Assembly: GCA_003963455.1 (NCBI GenBank)
Contig: RXJA01000389.1
Location: 1-32,816 of the forward strand
Source of the DNA: Hyphomicrobiales bacterium
GTDB lineage: Bacteria; Pseudomonadota; Alphaproteobacteria; Rhizobiales; Rhizobiaceae
DNA length: 32,816 nucleotides
Direction: 5' to 3'
The notes below the pieces were generated by a model, which was given only the letters and a program-made list of their open reading frames with translations, did no database searches and had not been told where the DNA came from. A program made the translations under genes and the position numbers. Positions 1 through 11,881 of this stretch are shown here, piece by piece (position 1 is the first letter of the stretch; every line of letters starts with the position of its first letter).

Positions 1-603
1 ATTCGATCCGTCTGCGTCTATTGCGGCTCGTCTCCGGGCCGCGACGAGGCCTATATCAAGGCCGGCCACACGCTTGGCCGTTCGCTTGCCAAATCCGGAT
101 TGCGCCTCATCTATGGCGGCGGCACCAGGGGCATCATGGGCGCAGTCGCCGATGGCGCGCTCAAGGCCGGCGGCAAGGTCACCGGCATCATCCCGCGCTT
201 CCTGATCAACAAGGAGGCGACCGAAACCGCCCTCGACAAGCTCGACGAGCTTCTGATCACCGACAACATGCACGAGCGCAAGCACAGCATGTTCGAAAAA
301 TCCGACGCCTTTGTGGCGCTGCCCGGCGGCATCGGCACGGTGGAGGAAATCGTCGAGATCATGACCTGGGCGCAGCTCGGCCATCACCGCAAGCCGATCG
401 TCTTCGGCAACGTCAAGGGTTTCTGGGACCCGATGCTGACGCTGATCGAGCACATGTCGGAGGAAGGCTTCATCCACACCGCGCACCGGGTCAAGCCGCT
501 GGTGGTCAACGACCCAGAAGCGATCGTCGCCGCCATCATGGTGGCTGGCTCGTCCGTCGACGCACCGACGGAAGGGGTGCAGTCGGTGATCGACAAGATG
601 TAG
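1..603 (+). CDS. LOG-family protein (TIGR00730 Rossmann fold), 5' end cut by window
   Basis: The reading frame is open from base 1 and gives 200 residues ending at the TAG at 601-603. The first visible residues are IRSVCVYCGSSPG, which lie very near the usual N-terminus of this family, so only a few residues are missing. Family signatures are visible: YGGGTRGIMG at about residues 38-47 and the catalytic PGGIGTVEE motif at about 108-116, preceded by MHERK. Proteins of this family were long called lysine decarboxylases; characterised members are cytokinin riboside 5'-monophosphate phosphoribohydrolases, or hydrolyse AMP or other nucleotide monophosphates to the base and ribose 5-phosphate. Cytosolic. 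The exact substrate here cannot be told from sequence. It converges on the LysR gene, with a hairpin between the two. Confidence 0.93.
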   Translation: MRSVCVYCGSSPGRDEAYIKAGHTLGRSLAKSGLRLIYGGGTRGIMGAVADGALKAGGKVTGIIPRFLINKEATETALDKLDELLITDNMHERKHSMFEKSDAFVALPGGIGTVEEIVEIMTWAQLGHHRKPIVFGNVKGFWDPMLTLIEHMSEEGFIHTAHRVKPLVVNDPEAIVAAIMVAGSSVDAPTEGVQSVIDKM

Positions 604-611
604 GCAGTAGG

Positions 612-655
612 GGAATAGGGCAGTAGGGAAAGACAACTCCTATTGCCCTATTGCC
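612..655. terminator. Bidirectional hairpin between convergent genes
   Basis: The left arm GGAATAGGGCAGTAGG (612-627) pairs with CCTATTGCCCTATTGCC (639-655), with one bulged base and one G-U pair, around an 11-nt loop. It lies 8 nt after the LOG stop and overlaps the last codons of the convergent LysR gene, the usual place for a shared terminator. There is no long T-run, so the termination role is inferred. Confidence 0.5.
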
Positions 656-1524
656 CTCCTCAAATCCCCAATCACCGCCCGCCGATCATTCCTGCGCCAT
701 GCCAGATGGATCGACACGCCGCGTTTGAACCACGGCAGGTCGCGGAAGATCACGCCAGGGGGTGCCGCGCTTCGCAGGCTTTCCTGGACCGTGGCGAGGC
801 CAAGGCCGGCGCTGACCAGGCCGAGCGAGGTCAAGGGATCGGCCGTCTCATAGGCGATGTCCGGCACGAAGCCGGATTCGACGCAGGCCGCCAGGAACTG
901 CGCGCGGTTGGTGTCGCCGGGCTGGCGCACCACGGTGATCCAGACGCGCCCGTCGAGATGGCCGGGCGCGATGGCGGCAACCTCGGCGAGCGGATCGCTC
1001 CGCGGCATTGCCAGCACCAGCGGCTCGCGCCGCACAAGCATGCTTTCAAGATCGGGGTCGCCATCCGGCGCGGGCGAATAGACGAAACCGAGGTCGAGCA
1101 TGCGCTGCCTCAGGTCCTCCAACTGCGCGGCCGTGCGCCGGCTTCGCAGTTGAACATGGAAATCCGGACGATCGCGGCGGAAATCCTTCAGCATCGCGGC
1201 GACCAGCCCGGCATGCACGGCGCCCTCGACATAGCCGATGGCCAGGGTGCCCGTGGCGCCGCTGCCGAGGCTGCGGCCGAGCTCCTCCAGCCGCGCGGCA
1301 TTGGCCAGCAATGCGCGGGCCTCGGCAAGGAAGGCCCTGCCCTCCGCATTGAGATGGATGCGCTGCCTGGCGCGCTCGAACAAGGCGACGCCGAGTTGTT
1401 CCTCGAGCTGGATGATCTGCCGGCTCAGCGGCGACTGCGAGATGTGCAATTGCTCGGCCGCGCGGCCGACATTGCCGGCCTCGGCGACGGCGACGAAATA
1501 TCTGATCAGGCGCAGGTCGAGCAT
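640..1524 (-). CDS. LysR-family transcriptional regulator
   Basis: A protein of 294 aa, the normal length for a LysR-type regulator. The N-terminal winged helix-turn-helix is clear: LRLIRYFVAVAEAGNVGRAAEQLHISQSPLSRQI, split here as LRLIRYFVAVAEAG and NVGRAAEQLHISQSPLSRQI, followed by the LEEQLGVALFERARQRI wing (about residues 4-60). Residues from about 90 on form the periplasmic-binding-protein-like effector domain. It is closest in type to the BenM/CatR/CbnR group, but the inducer cannot be read from sequence. It is divergent from a muconolactone-isomerase-like gene across a 117-bp gap, the classical arrangement of a LysR regulator and its target. The start ATG at 1524 leads straight into the helix-turn-helix. 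Confidence 0.92.
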   Translation of the reverse strand: MLDLRLIRYFVAVAEAGNVGRAAEQLHISQSPLSRQIIQLEEQLGVALFERARQRIHLNAEGRAFLAEARALLANAARLEELGRSLGSGATGTLAIGYVEGAVHAGLVAAMLKDFRRDRPDFHVQLRSRRTAAQLEDLRQRMLDLGFVYSPAPDGDPDLESMLVRREPLVLAMPRSDPLAEVAAIAPGHLDGRVWITVVRQPGDTNRAQFLAACVESGFVPDIAYETADPLTSLGLVSAGLGLATVQESLRSAAPPGVIFRDLPWFKRGVSIHLAWRRNDRRAVIGDLRRAIGQ

Positions 1525-1573
1525 CTTTTGCTCCCCGAATTTAAGCCCTTGAAGGTCTCAACCATAGCTTAAT

Positions 1574-1597
1574 CAGTCTTGGACAGTCTGGCCAGTC
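1574..1597. promoter_or_regulatory. Three CAGTC direct repeats in the divergent LysR promoter
   Basis: CAGTC occurs at 1574-1578, 1584-1588 and 1593-1597, spaced 10 and 9 bp, so all three face nearly the same side of the helix. They lie in the gap between the LysR gene and the divergent small gene. A binding role is inference only; the element is short and no classical T-N11-A palindrome was assigned. Confidence 0.25.
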
Positions 1598-1641
1598 AGC
1601 GCGATATCTCCCGGCATCAACCGGCCACAAAGGAGATCGCC

Positions 1642-1932
1642 ATGCAGTTCTTTGCCCTGCTCACCCGCAACACCGAAAAATTCAGCGACACCGATTTCGC
1701 GCCCCTGCTGCCGCCCGAATCCGAGCAGCGCAAGACGCTCTATGCGCAAGGCGCCGTGCGTCAGATCTGGAACCGGGGTGACATTCCCGGCAGCGGCATG
1801 ATGTTCGAAGCGGCCAACGAGAACGAAGTGCGCGGCCATCTCGCCACGCTGCCGCTGGTCGAGGCCGGCATGATGGACATCACGGCAATCGTGCCGCTCA
1901 ACCCCTATCCGGGTTTTGGACCGAAGCGCTGA
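1642..1932 (+). CDS. Muconolactone delta-isomerase-like / YCII-fold small protein
   Basis: This encodes 96 aa starting MQFFALLTRN and ending NPYPGFGPKR. Composition and layout (short alpha/beta ferredoxin-like protein, a central GAVRQIWNRGD segment, a hydrophobic LPLVEAGMMDI stretch) match the muconolactone isomerase-like superfamily, whose members act in aromatic catabolism or are uncharacterised stress proteins. The ATG at 1642 is preferred because AAGGAG sits 7 nt upstream at 1629-1634; the longer frame from 1579 has no ribosome site. The gene is divergent from the LysR gene, which is its likely regulator. No other ring-cleavage genes are nearby, so a role in the beta-ketoadipate pathway is not supported. 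Confidence 0.75.
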   Translation: MQFFALLTRNTEKFSDTDFAPLLPPESEQRKTLYAQGAVRQIWNRGDIPGSGMMFEAANENEVRGHLATLPLVEAGMMDITAIVPLNPYPGFGPKR

Positions 1933-1941
1933 GCAAACCTT

Positions 1942-1978
1942 GGTCTTGGGGAGGCCCCTAAGCGGCAGCCTCAAGACC
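1942..1978. terminator. Hairpin between convergent small gene and mdtC-like gene
   Basis: GGTCTTG...AGGC (1942-1955) pairs with GCCTCAAGACC (1968-1978), leaving a three-base bulge and a loop of about 12 nt. It lies 9 nt after the stop of the small plus-strand gene and 11 nt after the stop of the convergent RND gene, so it fits a shared terminator. Confidence 0.5.
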
Positions 1979-1989
1979 GCGTCTCTCGT

Positions 1990-5204
<3,215 letters not shown>

Positions 5205-5208
<4 letters not shown>

Positions 5209-8200
5209 CGCGAAGACCCGCCTGCGGGGATTTCGACTGCGCCGGAGCCGCGCCGCGTCAGCCGGTCGAAGGCAAGGTAGATGACCGGCGTGGTGAAGAG
5301 CGTCAGCACCTGGCTGACGATCAGCCCGCCGACGATGGTGATACCGAGCGGCTGGTGCAGCTCGGAGCCGGCCAGGCCGCCGACCAGCAGCGGCAGCGCG
5401 CCGAACAGCGCGGCAAAGGTCGTCATCAGTATCGGGCGGAGCCTCAGCAGGCAGGCCTCATAGATCGCCTCGCGCGGATCGAGCCCCTGCAGCCGCTCGG
5501 CCTGCAAGGCGAAGTCGATCATCATAATGGCGTTCTTCTTGACGATGCCGACCAAGAGCACGATGCCGATGATGCCGATGACATCGAGGTCGTGGCCGGC
5601 GAGCATCAGCGCAACCAGCGCGCCGACGGTGGCCGAGGGCAGCGTCGACAGGATGGTCAACGGATGGATGAAGCTCTCGTAGAGCACGCCCAGCACGACA
5701 TAGACGGTGGCGACGGCCGCCAGCACCAGCAGCAATTCGTTGGACAGCGAACTCTGCAGCGCCAGCGCCGCGCCCTGGAAGCCGGTGGTCAACCCGGCCG
5801 GCGGCTGCATGTCCCGCTCGGCGGCGGCGATCGCCGCGGTGGCGTCGCCGAGCGAGGCGCCGGGCGCGAGATTGAAGGAGATGGTCGCGGCCGGGAACTG
5901 CGCGAGGTGGTTCACCAGCAATGGCGCCTGGCGGACATTGATGCTGGCGATGGCCGACAGCGGCACCTGGCCCGAGCCAGAGGACGGCAAATAGATCGAG
6001 CCCAACGAGGACGGCGTCTGGCCGACCGACGGATCGGCCTCCAGGATGACGCGGTACTCGTTCGATTGGGTAAAGATGGTGGAGATGATGCGCTGGCCGA
6101 AGGCGTCGTAAAGCGCATTGTCGACCGTTGCCGGCGTTATCCCGAAGCGCGCGGCGGTGGCGCGGTCGATGGTGACGTCGACGGCGAGCCCGCTCTGCTG
6201 GCTGTCGCTCGCGACATCGGCTAGCTCCGGCAGCGCCGAGAGCCGGTCGGGGAGCTTGGTCGTCCATGCCGCCAACTCGACCGGATCGGAATCCTGCAGC
6301 ACGTACTGGTATTGCGAAGCGCTGATCGTGGAATCGACCGTCAGGTCCTGTACCGGCTGCATGTGCAGCGCTATGCCGGTGACGCCTGCCGTCTCCTGCG
6401 TCAGCCGCCGGATGATCGCGCTGGCATCGGCCTGGCGCTCGTCGCGCGGCTTCAGATTGATCAGCATATGGCCGCTGCTGGCGGTCATGTTCTGGCCGTC
6501 GACGCCGATGAAGGACGACAGGCTGGCGACGTCCGGATCCTTGAGAATCGCATCGGCCAGCGCCTGCTGATGCGCCGCCATGTCGGCATAGGAGGCCGAG
6601 CCCGCGGCCTCGGTGATGGCCGAGATGGCGCCGGTGTCCTGCACCGGGAAGAAGCCTTTCGGGATGGCGATGTAGAGATAGGCGGTGAGCGCCAGCGTCG
6701 CGACCGCCACCAGCAATGTCAGCGCCTGGCGGTCGAGCACCCAGCGCAGCGCGACCGAGTAGCCGTTGGCGACCGCCTCGAAGGCGCCTTCGCTCCAGCG
6801 CGCCAGCGCGCCCGGCCTGCGCTCGGCCGGCGGCTTCAACAGCCTGGCGCATAGCATCGGCACAAGCGTGAGCGAGACGATGGCCGAGATGACGATGGCG
6901 ATCGCGAGCGTGATGGCGAACTCGTGGAACAGGCGGCCGACCACGTCGCCCATGAACAGAAGCGGGATCAGCACCGCGATCAGCGAGACGGTGAGCGAGA
7001 TGATGGTGAAGCCGATCTGGGCGGAGCCTTCGAGCGCGGCGGTCACGGGGTCGTCGCCATGCTCGATGAAACGGGAGATGTTCTCGATCATGACGATGGC
7101 GTCGTCGATGACGAAGCCGGACGCGATCGTCAGCGCCATCAGCGACAGGTTGTCGAGGCTGAAGCCCCACAGATACATGACCGCGAACGTGCCGACCAAG
7201 GAGAGCGGCACCGAGAGGCTGGGGATGATCGTCGCCGGGATGTTGCGCAGGAACAGGAAGGTGACGAGCACGACCAGAAGTGCTGCCATCGCCAGTTCGA
7301 ACTCGACGTCGTCGACCGAGGCGCGGATGGTGGTGGTGCGGTCGGTCAACGGCTCGACGGTCAACGCCGCCGGCAGGCCGGCGCGCAGTTGCGGCAGCAG
7401 CGCCTTCACGCCGTCGACGACGCGGATGACATTGGCGCCGGGCTGGCGCTGGATATTGAGGATGATCGCCGGCGTGCGGTTTTCCCAGGCGCCCAGCCTG
7501 GAGTTCTCAGGCCCCTCGATGATGTCGGCCACCTCGCCCAGCCGCACCGGGGCACCGTTGCGATAGGCGATCACCATATCGGCATAGGTTTTTGGGTCCG
7601 CGACCTGGTCGTTGGCGTTGATGGTGTAGGAGCGCGCCGGCCCGTCGAAGCTGCCCTTCGGCGTGTTGACGTTGAGCGTGCCGATGGTGGTGCGCAGATC
7701 GTCGATGTTGAGGCCCATGGCGGCGAGCGCCTTGAGCTTCACCTGCACGCGCACGGCGGGGCGCTCGCCGCCGGAGATCGAGACCAGGCCGACGCCCGGA
7801 AGCTGCGAGATCTTCTGCGCCAGCCGCGTCTCGGCATAGTTCTCAACATCGGTGAGCGGCAGCGTCTTGGAGGTGATCGCCAAGGTCAGGATCGGTGCGT
7901 CGGCCGGGTTGACCTTGGCGTAGATCGGCGGCGCCGGCAGGTCGGCGGGCAGGAGATTGCCCGACGCGTTGATCGCCGCCTGCACCTCCTGCTCGGCGAT
8001 GTCGAGGCTGAGGTCGAGGCTGAAGCGCAGCGTGATGACCGAGGCGCCGGCGGAACTGCCAGACGACATCTGCTCCAGCCCCGGCATCTGGCCGAACTGG
8101 CGTTCCAGCGGCGCCGTGACCGAAGTGGTCATCACCTCCGGGCTGGCGCCGGGATAGAAGGTCTGCACCTGGATCGTCGGATAGTCGACCTCAGGCAGGG

Positions 8201-8339
8201 CGGACAACGGCAGGAACAGGTAAGCGATCATGCCGAAGATCAGGATGGTCGCCATGATCAGCGTGGTGGCCACCGGCCGCAGGATGAACGGCCGCGACGG
8301 GTTCAGCCAGCCGGAGACGAGGCCGCTCGGCGTGCTCAT
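5205..8339 (-). CDS. mdtB: RND multidrug efflux permease, MdtB-like
   Basis: A 1044-aa RND pump subunit, the first of two permease genes in the operon. Visible features are the first membrane helix in [20 protein letters not shown], the periplasmic pore start [16 protein letters not shown], the proton-relay pair in [19 protein letters not shown], and the second-half repeat that begins around [20 protein letters not shown]. Two tandem, non-identical permeases behind a fusion protein are the hallmark of the MdtABC/MuxABC group rather than of AcrAB. The ATG overlaps the mdtA stop (ATGA), and its own stop overlaps mdtC. No BaeSR-type two-component pair and no outer-membrane TolC-type gene lie next to it in this window. 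Confidence 0.93.
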
Positions 8340-9889
8340 TGGCCTTGGCCGCTGTCGCCGCCATTGTCGCCGCTGCCGGTATTGGCGCCGCCGTCGCGGC
8401 GATGGTGGCGGTGGCGCTTTTGCCCTGAGGCATCGCCTTGTGCGGCTGCGCCCTGCCCTGCCAAGCCGCCGCCTTGGTTATTGGAAACCGCCGGCCCATT
8501 TCCGGAATTGGCGTCAGGTGTACCGGTTGCGCTGGTTGCCGGGGCGCCGCCAGCCGCATTGGCGGGACCTGCCTGCGGCTTCGCCGAAGCTGCAGCGCCA
8601 GTCGCCGGCGCTGTTTCCGAGGCCGGCGCGGCATTGTCGGGCACTGTGACCCTGGCGCCGTCCTTCAGCCGGTCTACGCCGTCGACCACGACCTTGGCGC
8701 CCGGAGCCAGGCCGGAAAGAAGCTGCGTGACGGCAGCGTTGCCCGGTCCGAGCGAAACGGTCTTCACCGAGACGGTGCCGTCGTCGTTGAGCTGATAGAC
8801 GAAGGTGCCGGGAGCGCCGTGCTGGATGGCGGCGTCGGGCAGCACGCTGACCCCGGTCAACGTGCGCACCAGGAGATGCACGTTGACGAACTGGTTGGGA
8901 TAGAGCACGCCGTCGGTGTTGGGAAAGACGGCGCGCAGCTTCACCGTGCCGGTGGTCGGATCGATCTGGTTGTCGATCGTCTGCAGCGTGCCTTCGGCGA
9001 TTTCCTTGCTATCGTTGCGATCGAACAGGGCGGCCTTGAGCCCGGCATTGCCATGCGTCTGCTCCAGCACCTGCGCCAGACTGTCCTCGGGCAGCGAAAA
9101 CAGCACCGAGATCGGCTGCATTTCGGCGATCACCGCAATGCCCGTGGCGTCCCCCGGCGTGACGTAGTTGCCCTGGTCGATGAGCCGCAATCCAATGCGG
9201 CCGTCGGCGGGCGCGGTGATGTGGCTGTTGGCGATGTTGACCTGCACGGCCTCGATCTGCGCCTGGTCGGACACGACCGTGCCTTCGTCGGACTGGACGG
9301 TGGCGCGCTGCAGGTCGACGGCCTGCTGGGTGATGGCGTTGGAGGTGAGCTTCAGGTCGCGGTCGAGGTCGAGCTTGGCATCGGCAAGCAGCGCCTGGTC
9401 ATGCTCCAGCTGGCCCTGCCACTGATGCAGCGAGGCGTTCAGCGTGCGGTCGTCGATCTGGGCGAGGAAATCGCCCTTCTTGACATTCTGGCCTTCGGTG
9501 AAGCCGATCTGGGTGATCTGGCCGCTGACCTGCGCGCGCACCGTCACGGTCGAGAGCGGCGTCACGGTTCCCAGCGCCTCGAGTACGATCGGGATATCCG
9601 CCTGCGCCACAGGCGCCACGGCAACCGGCTGCGCGAGGTCGCCGCCACCACGGAAACGGCCGCCCCTGCGCCCAGCCTCTTGATGAACCTGGATGGGGTG
9701 CAGCCAGAACGCGGCGCCGGCCGCAGCGATCACGACAAGCAGCGCGACGATCCAGCCGCGCCGCGAACGGCGCGCGACAGGCGGCCTGACCTCGGTCAGA
9801 GGCTCGCTGGGGGGCGCTGGCATGTTGCGGCGCTTGCGCCGGCTGACGACTTCGTCGTCCACGTCTCTCACCTGTCCTTCGAACCGCAT
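8336..9889 (-). CDS. mdtA: RND periplasmic adaptor (membrane fusion protein), MdtA-like
   Basis: A 517-aa adaptor linking the RND pump to an outer-membrane channel. It has a basic cytoplasmic head, one membrane anchor at about residues 45-64 ([19 protein letters not shown]), the lipoyl half-motifs [30 protein letters not shown] and [10 protein letters not shown] (the first given as [14 protein letters not shown] then [16 protein letters not shown]), an alpha-hairpin ([20 protein letters not shown]), and a beta-barrel ([13 protein letters not shown]). The last 100 or so residues are low complexity, rich in Ala, Gly, Pro, Asn and Gln, with a basic His-rich patch [11 protein letters not shown] near the end; E. 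coli MdtA lacks such a long tail. The start is uncertain: ATG 9889 has a weak ribosome site, and ATG 9822 is possible. Confidence 0.9.
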   Translation of the reverse strand: MRFEGQVRDVDDEVVSRRKRRNMPAPPSEPLTEVRPPVARRSRRGWIVALLVVIAAAGAAFWLHPIQVHQEAGRRGGRFRGGGDLAQPVAVAPVAQADIPIVLEALGTVTPLSTVTVRAQVSGQITQIGFTEGQNVKKGDFLAQIDDRTLNASLHQWQGQLEHDQALLADAKLDLDRDLKLTSNAITQQAVDLQRATVQSDEGTVVSDQAQIEAVQVNIANSHITAPADGRIGLRLIDQGNYVTPGDATGIAVIAEMQPISVLFSLPEDSLAQVLEQTHGNAGLKAALFDRNDSKEIAEGTLQTIDNQIDPTTGTVKLRAVFPNTDGVLYPNQFVNVHLLVRTLTGVSVLPDAAIQHGAPGTFVYQLNDDGTVSVKTVSLGPGNAAVTQLLSGLAPGAKVVVDGVDRLKDGARVTVPDNAAPASETAPATGAAASAKPQAGPANAAGGAPATSATGTPDANSGNGPAVSNNQGGGLAGQGAAAQGDASGQKRHRHHRRDGGANTGSGDNGGDSGQGQ

Positions 9890-9995
9890 CGGGACGTTCG
9901 CCGCGCGGAACTGCCCGCCGAACCGTCACCGATCGCGCCGTCAGACATGCCTGGGCAGGTATAAAGAGCGCGATCCTGCCGGGAGCATAGGCGCG

Positions 9996-10017
9996 CGGAA
10001 TTTGCCGCACAATTCCG
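9996..10017. promoter_or_regulatory. Inverted repeat upstream of mdtA, candidate operator
   Basis: CGGAATT (9996-10002) and AATTCCG (10011-10017) form a perfect 7-bp dyad with an 8-bp spacer, about 107 bp in front of the mdtA start. The position suits a regulator site for the efflux operon, but no regulator gene is adjacent and the dyad is short. Confidence 0.3.
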
Positions 10018-10220
10018 GGGCACATTAAATTCCCGTAATGAATTGAATGGGTTAAGCTGTTGAATCGGAGCTATTCTGGAAAGAATGACGGGCCTGCGAT
10101 CCGCTTCGGAACCATGCTGACAGGAGGGTTTTAGACGAACAGCGACAAGGCTTTACAGCGATGGCGCCGAGGCCCTTTGCCGGCCATTCGCTACCGCCGC
10201 GCGCCACGCGCAAACCCAGC

Positions 10221-10258
10221 CTTTGCGAGCGCCCGGCGAGCCATTGCCGCTCGCAAAG
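10221..10258. repeat. Perfect 11-bp inverted repeat (stem-loop)
   Basis: CTTTGCGAGCG (10221-10231) and CGCTCGCAAAG (10248-10258) are exact reverse complements separated by 16 nt. It sits about 240 nt downstream of the small membrane protein gene on the minus strand, so it may be a distant terminator or a structured RNA. No T-run follows on either strand. Confidence 0.45.
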
Positions 10259-10496
10259 ATGTGAACAGACTGAACGTCAAGCAGCCATTCCCTCGGAGAC
10301 TTTGGCGGGCCGGCATCCCGCGAGGACAACGGCGCGGGCCGCGAACCCACCGCCATCAAAACACTCCAGCCCGAGATGACGTGCCATGGCCGATCGACGG
10401 CCTGCTCAGAGGCCGCGATCCCGGAACGGCGGCTGCACGGGTCGCCCTGGCAGGGCAGCCCGGCGCGCGGTCCAGGGGAGGCACACCCGAAAACGC

Positions 10497-10679
10497 CTAG
10501 CGGCGTTCCGGCAATATCCGCAGGACAAAGCCGACGACCAGCCCGAGGACGAAGCCGAGCGGGCCGGTTATGAAAATGCCAAGCAGCGGACCTTGATTTG
10601 CTTCCGGCGTGAAGATGACCGGGCCGACGAAGCCGCCGAGAAAGCCGATCGCACCCAGGATGGCACCCCACTTGAGCAT
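10497..10679 (-). CDS. Small conserved membrane protein, two helices
   Basis: A 60-aa protein starting MLKWGAILGAIGFLGGFVGP. Two hydrophobic segments (about residues 3-24 and 31-55) flank the turn FTPEANQGPL, and the second contains GIFITGPLGFVLGLVVGF. Small proteins with an N-x-GPLLGIFITGP core recur in proteobacteria and have no known function; this resemblance is from memory. A purine-rich GAGGGG lies just before the ATG. The gene faces away from another small membrane protein gene at 10783, with about 100 bp of promoter region between them. Probably in the inner membrane. Confidence 0.7.
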   Translation of the reverse strand: MLKWGAILGAIGFLGGFVGPVIFTPEANQGPLLGIFITGPLGFVLGLVVGFVLRILPERR

Positions 10680-10782
10680 TGGCCCCTCTATCCGCTCACG
10701 CTACCTGAACAGATTCTCACATCGGAACCAAGTCACTGCATTAGCGTTGCCTCAGACACGACAACAATCTTTGGAGATCGTC

Positions 10783-10866
10783 ATGCTGCGAGGCGGATTG
10801 CTTTGGCTTATCGGGATTCCTTTGCCCGTCATCCTTATTCTTTGGCTTCTCGGCTATCTGCACTAG
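10783..10866 (+). CDS. 27-aa membrane microprotein
   Basis: A very short frame, M-LRGGLLWLIGIPLPVIL-ILWLLGYLH, with one hydrophobic helix broken by IPLP. The ribosome site GGAG (10773-10776) is 6 nt from the ATG, which is good support for translation in spite of the length. Similar tiny membrane peptides occur widely in Rhizobiales and are often left unannotated. Function unknown. It is divergent from the 60-aa membrane protein at 10497-10679. Confidence 0.6.
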   Translation: MLRGGLLWLIGIPLPVILILWLLGYLH

Positions 10867-10915
10867 CCACCGACAAGGCATGCCGGAATAGCAACCGCTT
10901 TCCGGCCTCGCAAAT

Positions 10916-11632
10916 TCAGGCGGTGCCCGTCAATTCGACAGCGGTGCGCACGCGGGCAAGCACTTCGCTGAGCATCTCATGCATTGCCTTGCGCGCTCCG
11001 GCCGGGTCGCCGGCCTCGATCGCTTTCAGCACCTTGCCGTGCGCGTCGAGGTCGCCCACCGGCTGGCCGAACAGCGCATTGGTAGTCGGCACGCTGTATT
11101 GCAGGGCGGTGTGGATCAGCGCCGAGAGCGGCAGGAAGAAGCGGTTGCCGGTGGCGGCAAGCACCGCTTCATGGAAGGCGGCATCCGACAGTACCGGATC
11201 GCCCTGACCCAAGGATGCGGCGCGCATCGCCTCGAAGGCCTCGCGGATGGCGGCGATTTCGTTGGTGTCGTTGCGGCTCGCGGCCAGTGCCGCCGCCTCG
11301 CATTCGAAGGCCAGGCGTACCTCCAGGAGTTCGGCGATGAAGTGGCGCGGCGTGGCGCTCTCGCGCAGCCAGCCCAGCACCGAGGGGTCGAGAAAATTCC
11401 AGTCCTTCAGCGGGCGGATGCGCGAGCCACGTCGCGGGCGGGTGACCAGCAGGCCCTTGGCCCACAGGATCTTGACCGCTTCGCGGGCGGCGCTGCGGCT
11501 GGCGCCGAAGCGGGCGCAAATCTCCTCCTCGCCAAGCAAGGTCGCGCCGGGCGGAAACAGCCCGCCGAGAATCTCGCGGCCAAGACTATTGGTTATCTCA
11601 TCGGTCACCGACGAGGTCTGGTCGCCTGCCAT
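10916..11632 (-). CDS. FadR-subfamily GntR transcriptional regulator
   Basis: A 238-aa regulator. Residues about 10-75 form the GntR winged helix-turn-helix (LGEEEICARFGASRSAAREA, then VKILWAKGLLVTRPRRGSRI). Residues about 95-230 form the all-helical FCD effector domain, with the metal-site histidines in AAFHEAVLAATGN and DLDAHGKVLKAI. FCD regulators usually bind sugar acids or other small carboxylates and repress the neighbouring catabolic genes. It is divergent from the idonate/gluconate-type genes at 11882-12880, and a GntR-like dyad lies between them, so a role as their repressor with a sugar acid as inducer is likely but inferred. Confidence 0.92.
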   Translation of the reverse strand: MAGDQTSSVTDEITNSLGREILGGLFPPGATLLGEEEICARFGASRSAAREAVKILWAKGLLVTRPRRGSRIRPLKDWNFLDPSVLGWLRESATPRHFIAELLEVRLAFECEAAALAASRNDTNEIAAIREAFEAMRAASLGQGDPVLSDAAFHEAVLAATGNRFFLPLSALIHTALQYSVPTTNALFGQPVGDLDAHGKVLKAIEAGDPAGARKAMHEMLSEVLARVRTAVELTGTA

Positions 11633-11713
11633 TTGTCCCGGCCCATTCGAGTCTGCCAGCCCAGTGATGAACGGTCAGGTTGATACCTCACCGAACCAGT
11701 GGTTGTCCATATC

Positions 11714-11731
11714 ATCTGATTTGTCAGATAA
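11714..11731. promoter_or_regulatory. Candidate GntR/FadR-type operator
   Basis: ATCTGA (11714-11719) and TCAGAT (11724-11729) are a perfect dyad with spacer TTTG. Overlapping it, TTGTCAGATAA (11721-11731) fits the symmetric pattern TTnTCnGAnAA common for FCD-type GntR operators. It lies about 85 bp upstream of the regulator start, in the gap shared with the divergent genes, which suits autoregulation and control of both sides. Confidence 0.45.
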
Positions 11732-11760
11732 ATTGTTGAAGCCACTACGGTTTTCCTGCT

Positions 11761-11858
11761 AGATCAAGATGATGATTTCGTTGAATAGTCATCCTGATCC
11801 AGCTCTGTGTTGGAGCGTGATCCTTGCCGAAACCAGTTCCCACTTTTCGGGATCATGC
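11761..11858. repeat. RIME-like rhizobial intergenic element with two palindromes
   Basis: The first palindrome pairs AGATCAAGATGA (11761-11772) with TCATCCTGATCC (11789-11800), 10 of 12 positions. The second pairs GCGTGATCC (11815-11823) with GGATCATGC (11850-11858), 8 of 9, with a further inner CCGAAA/TTTCGG stem (11827-11832 and 11845-11850). This two-hairpin layout with a GATC..CCGAAA..TTTCGG..GATCATGC core is the one I know from repeated elements (RIME) across Rhizobium, Sinorhizobium and Mesorhizobium genomes. It abuts the broken dehydrogenase gene. Confidence 0.7.
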
Positions 11859-11881
11859 CCCAGCCGTGGGGCCAGAAACCC

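Larger units (their letters stand above)
9890..10496. other. 607-bp gap without a convincing gene
   Basis: Short open frames on both strands have arginine- and proline-rich translations typical of antisense or noncoding GC-rich DNA, and no ribosome site or family resemblance was found. The part near mdtA (about 9950-10100) is more AT-rich and should hold the mdtABC promoter. Two dyads are listed separately (9996-10017 and 10221-10258). Confidence 0.5.

Noticed and set aside
6924..8795. 623-codon open frame on the plus strand opposite mdtB/mdtA
   Set aside because: Antisense shadow crossing two real genes; no ribosome site or recognisable motif.
10386..11207. 273-codon plus-strand frame
   Set aside because: Overlaps the 60-aa membrane gene, the 27-aa gene and the GntR gene; composition is noncoding-like.
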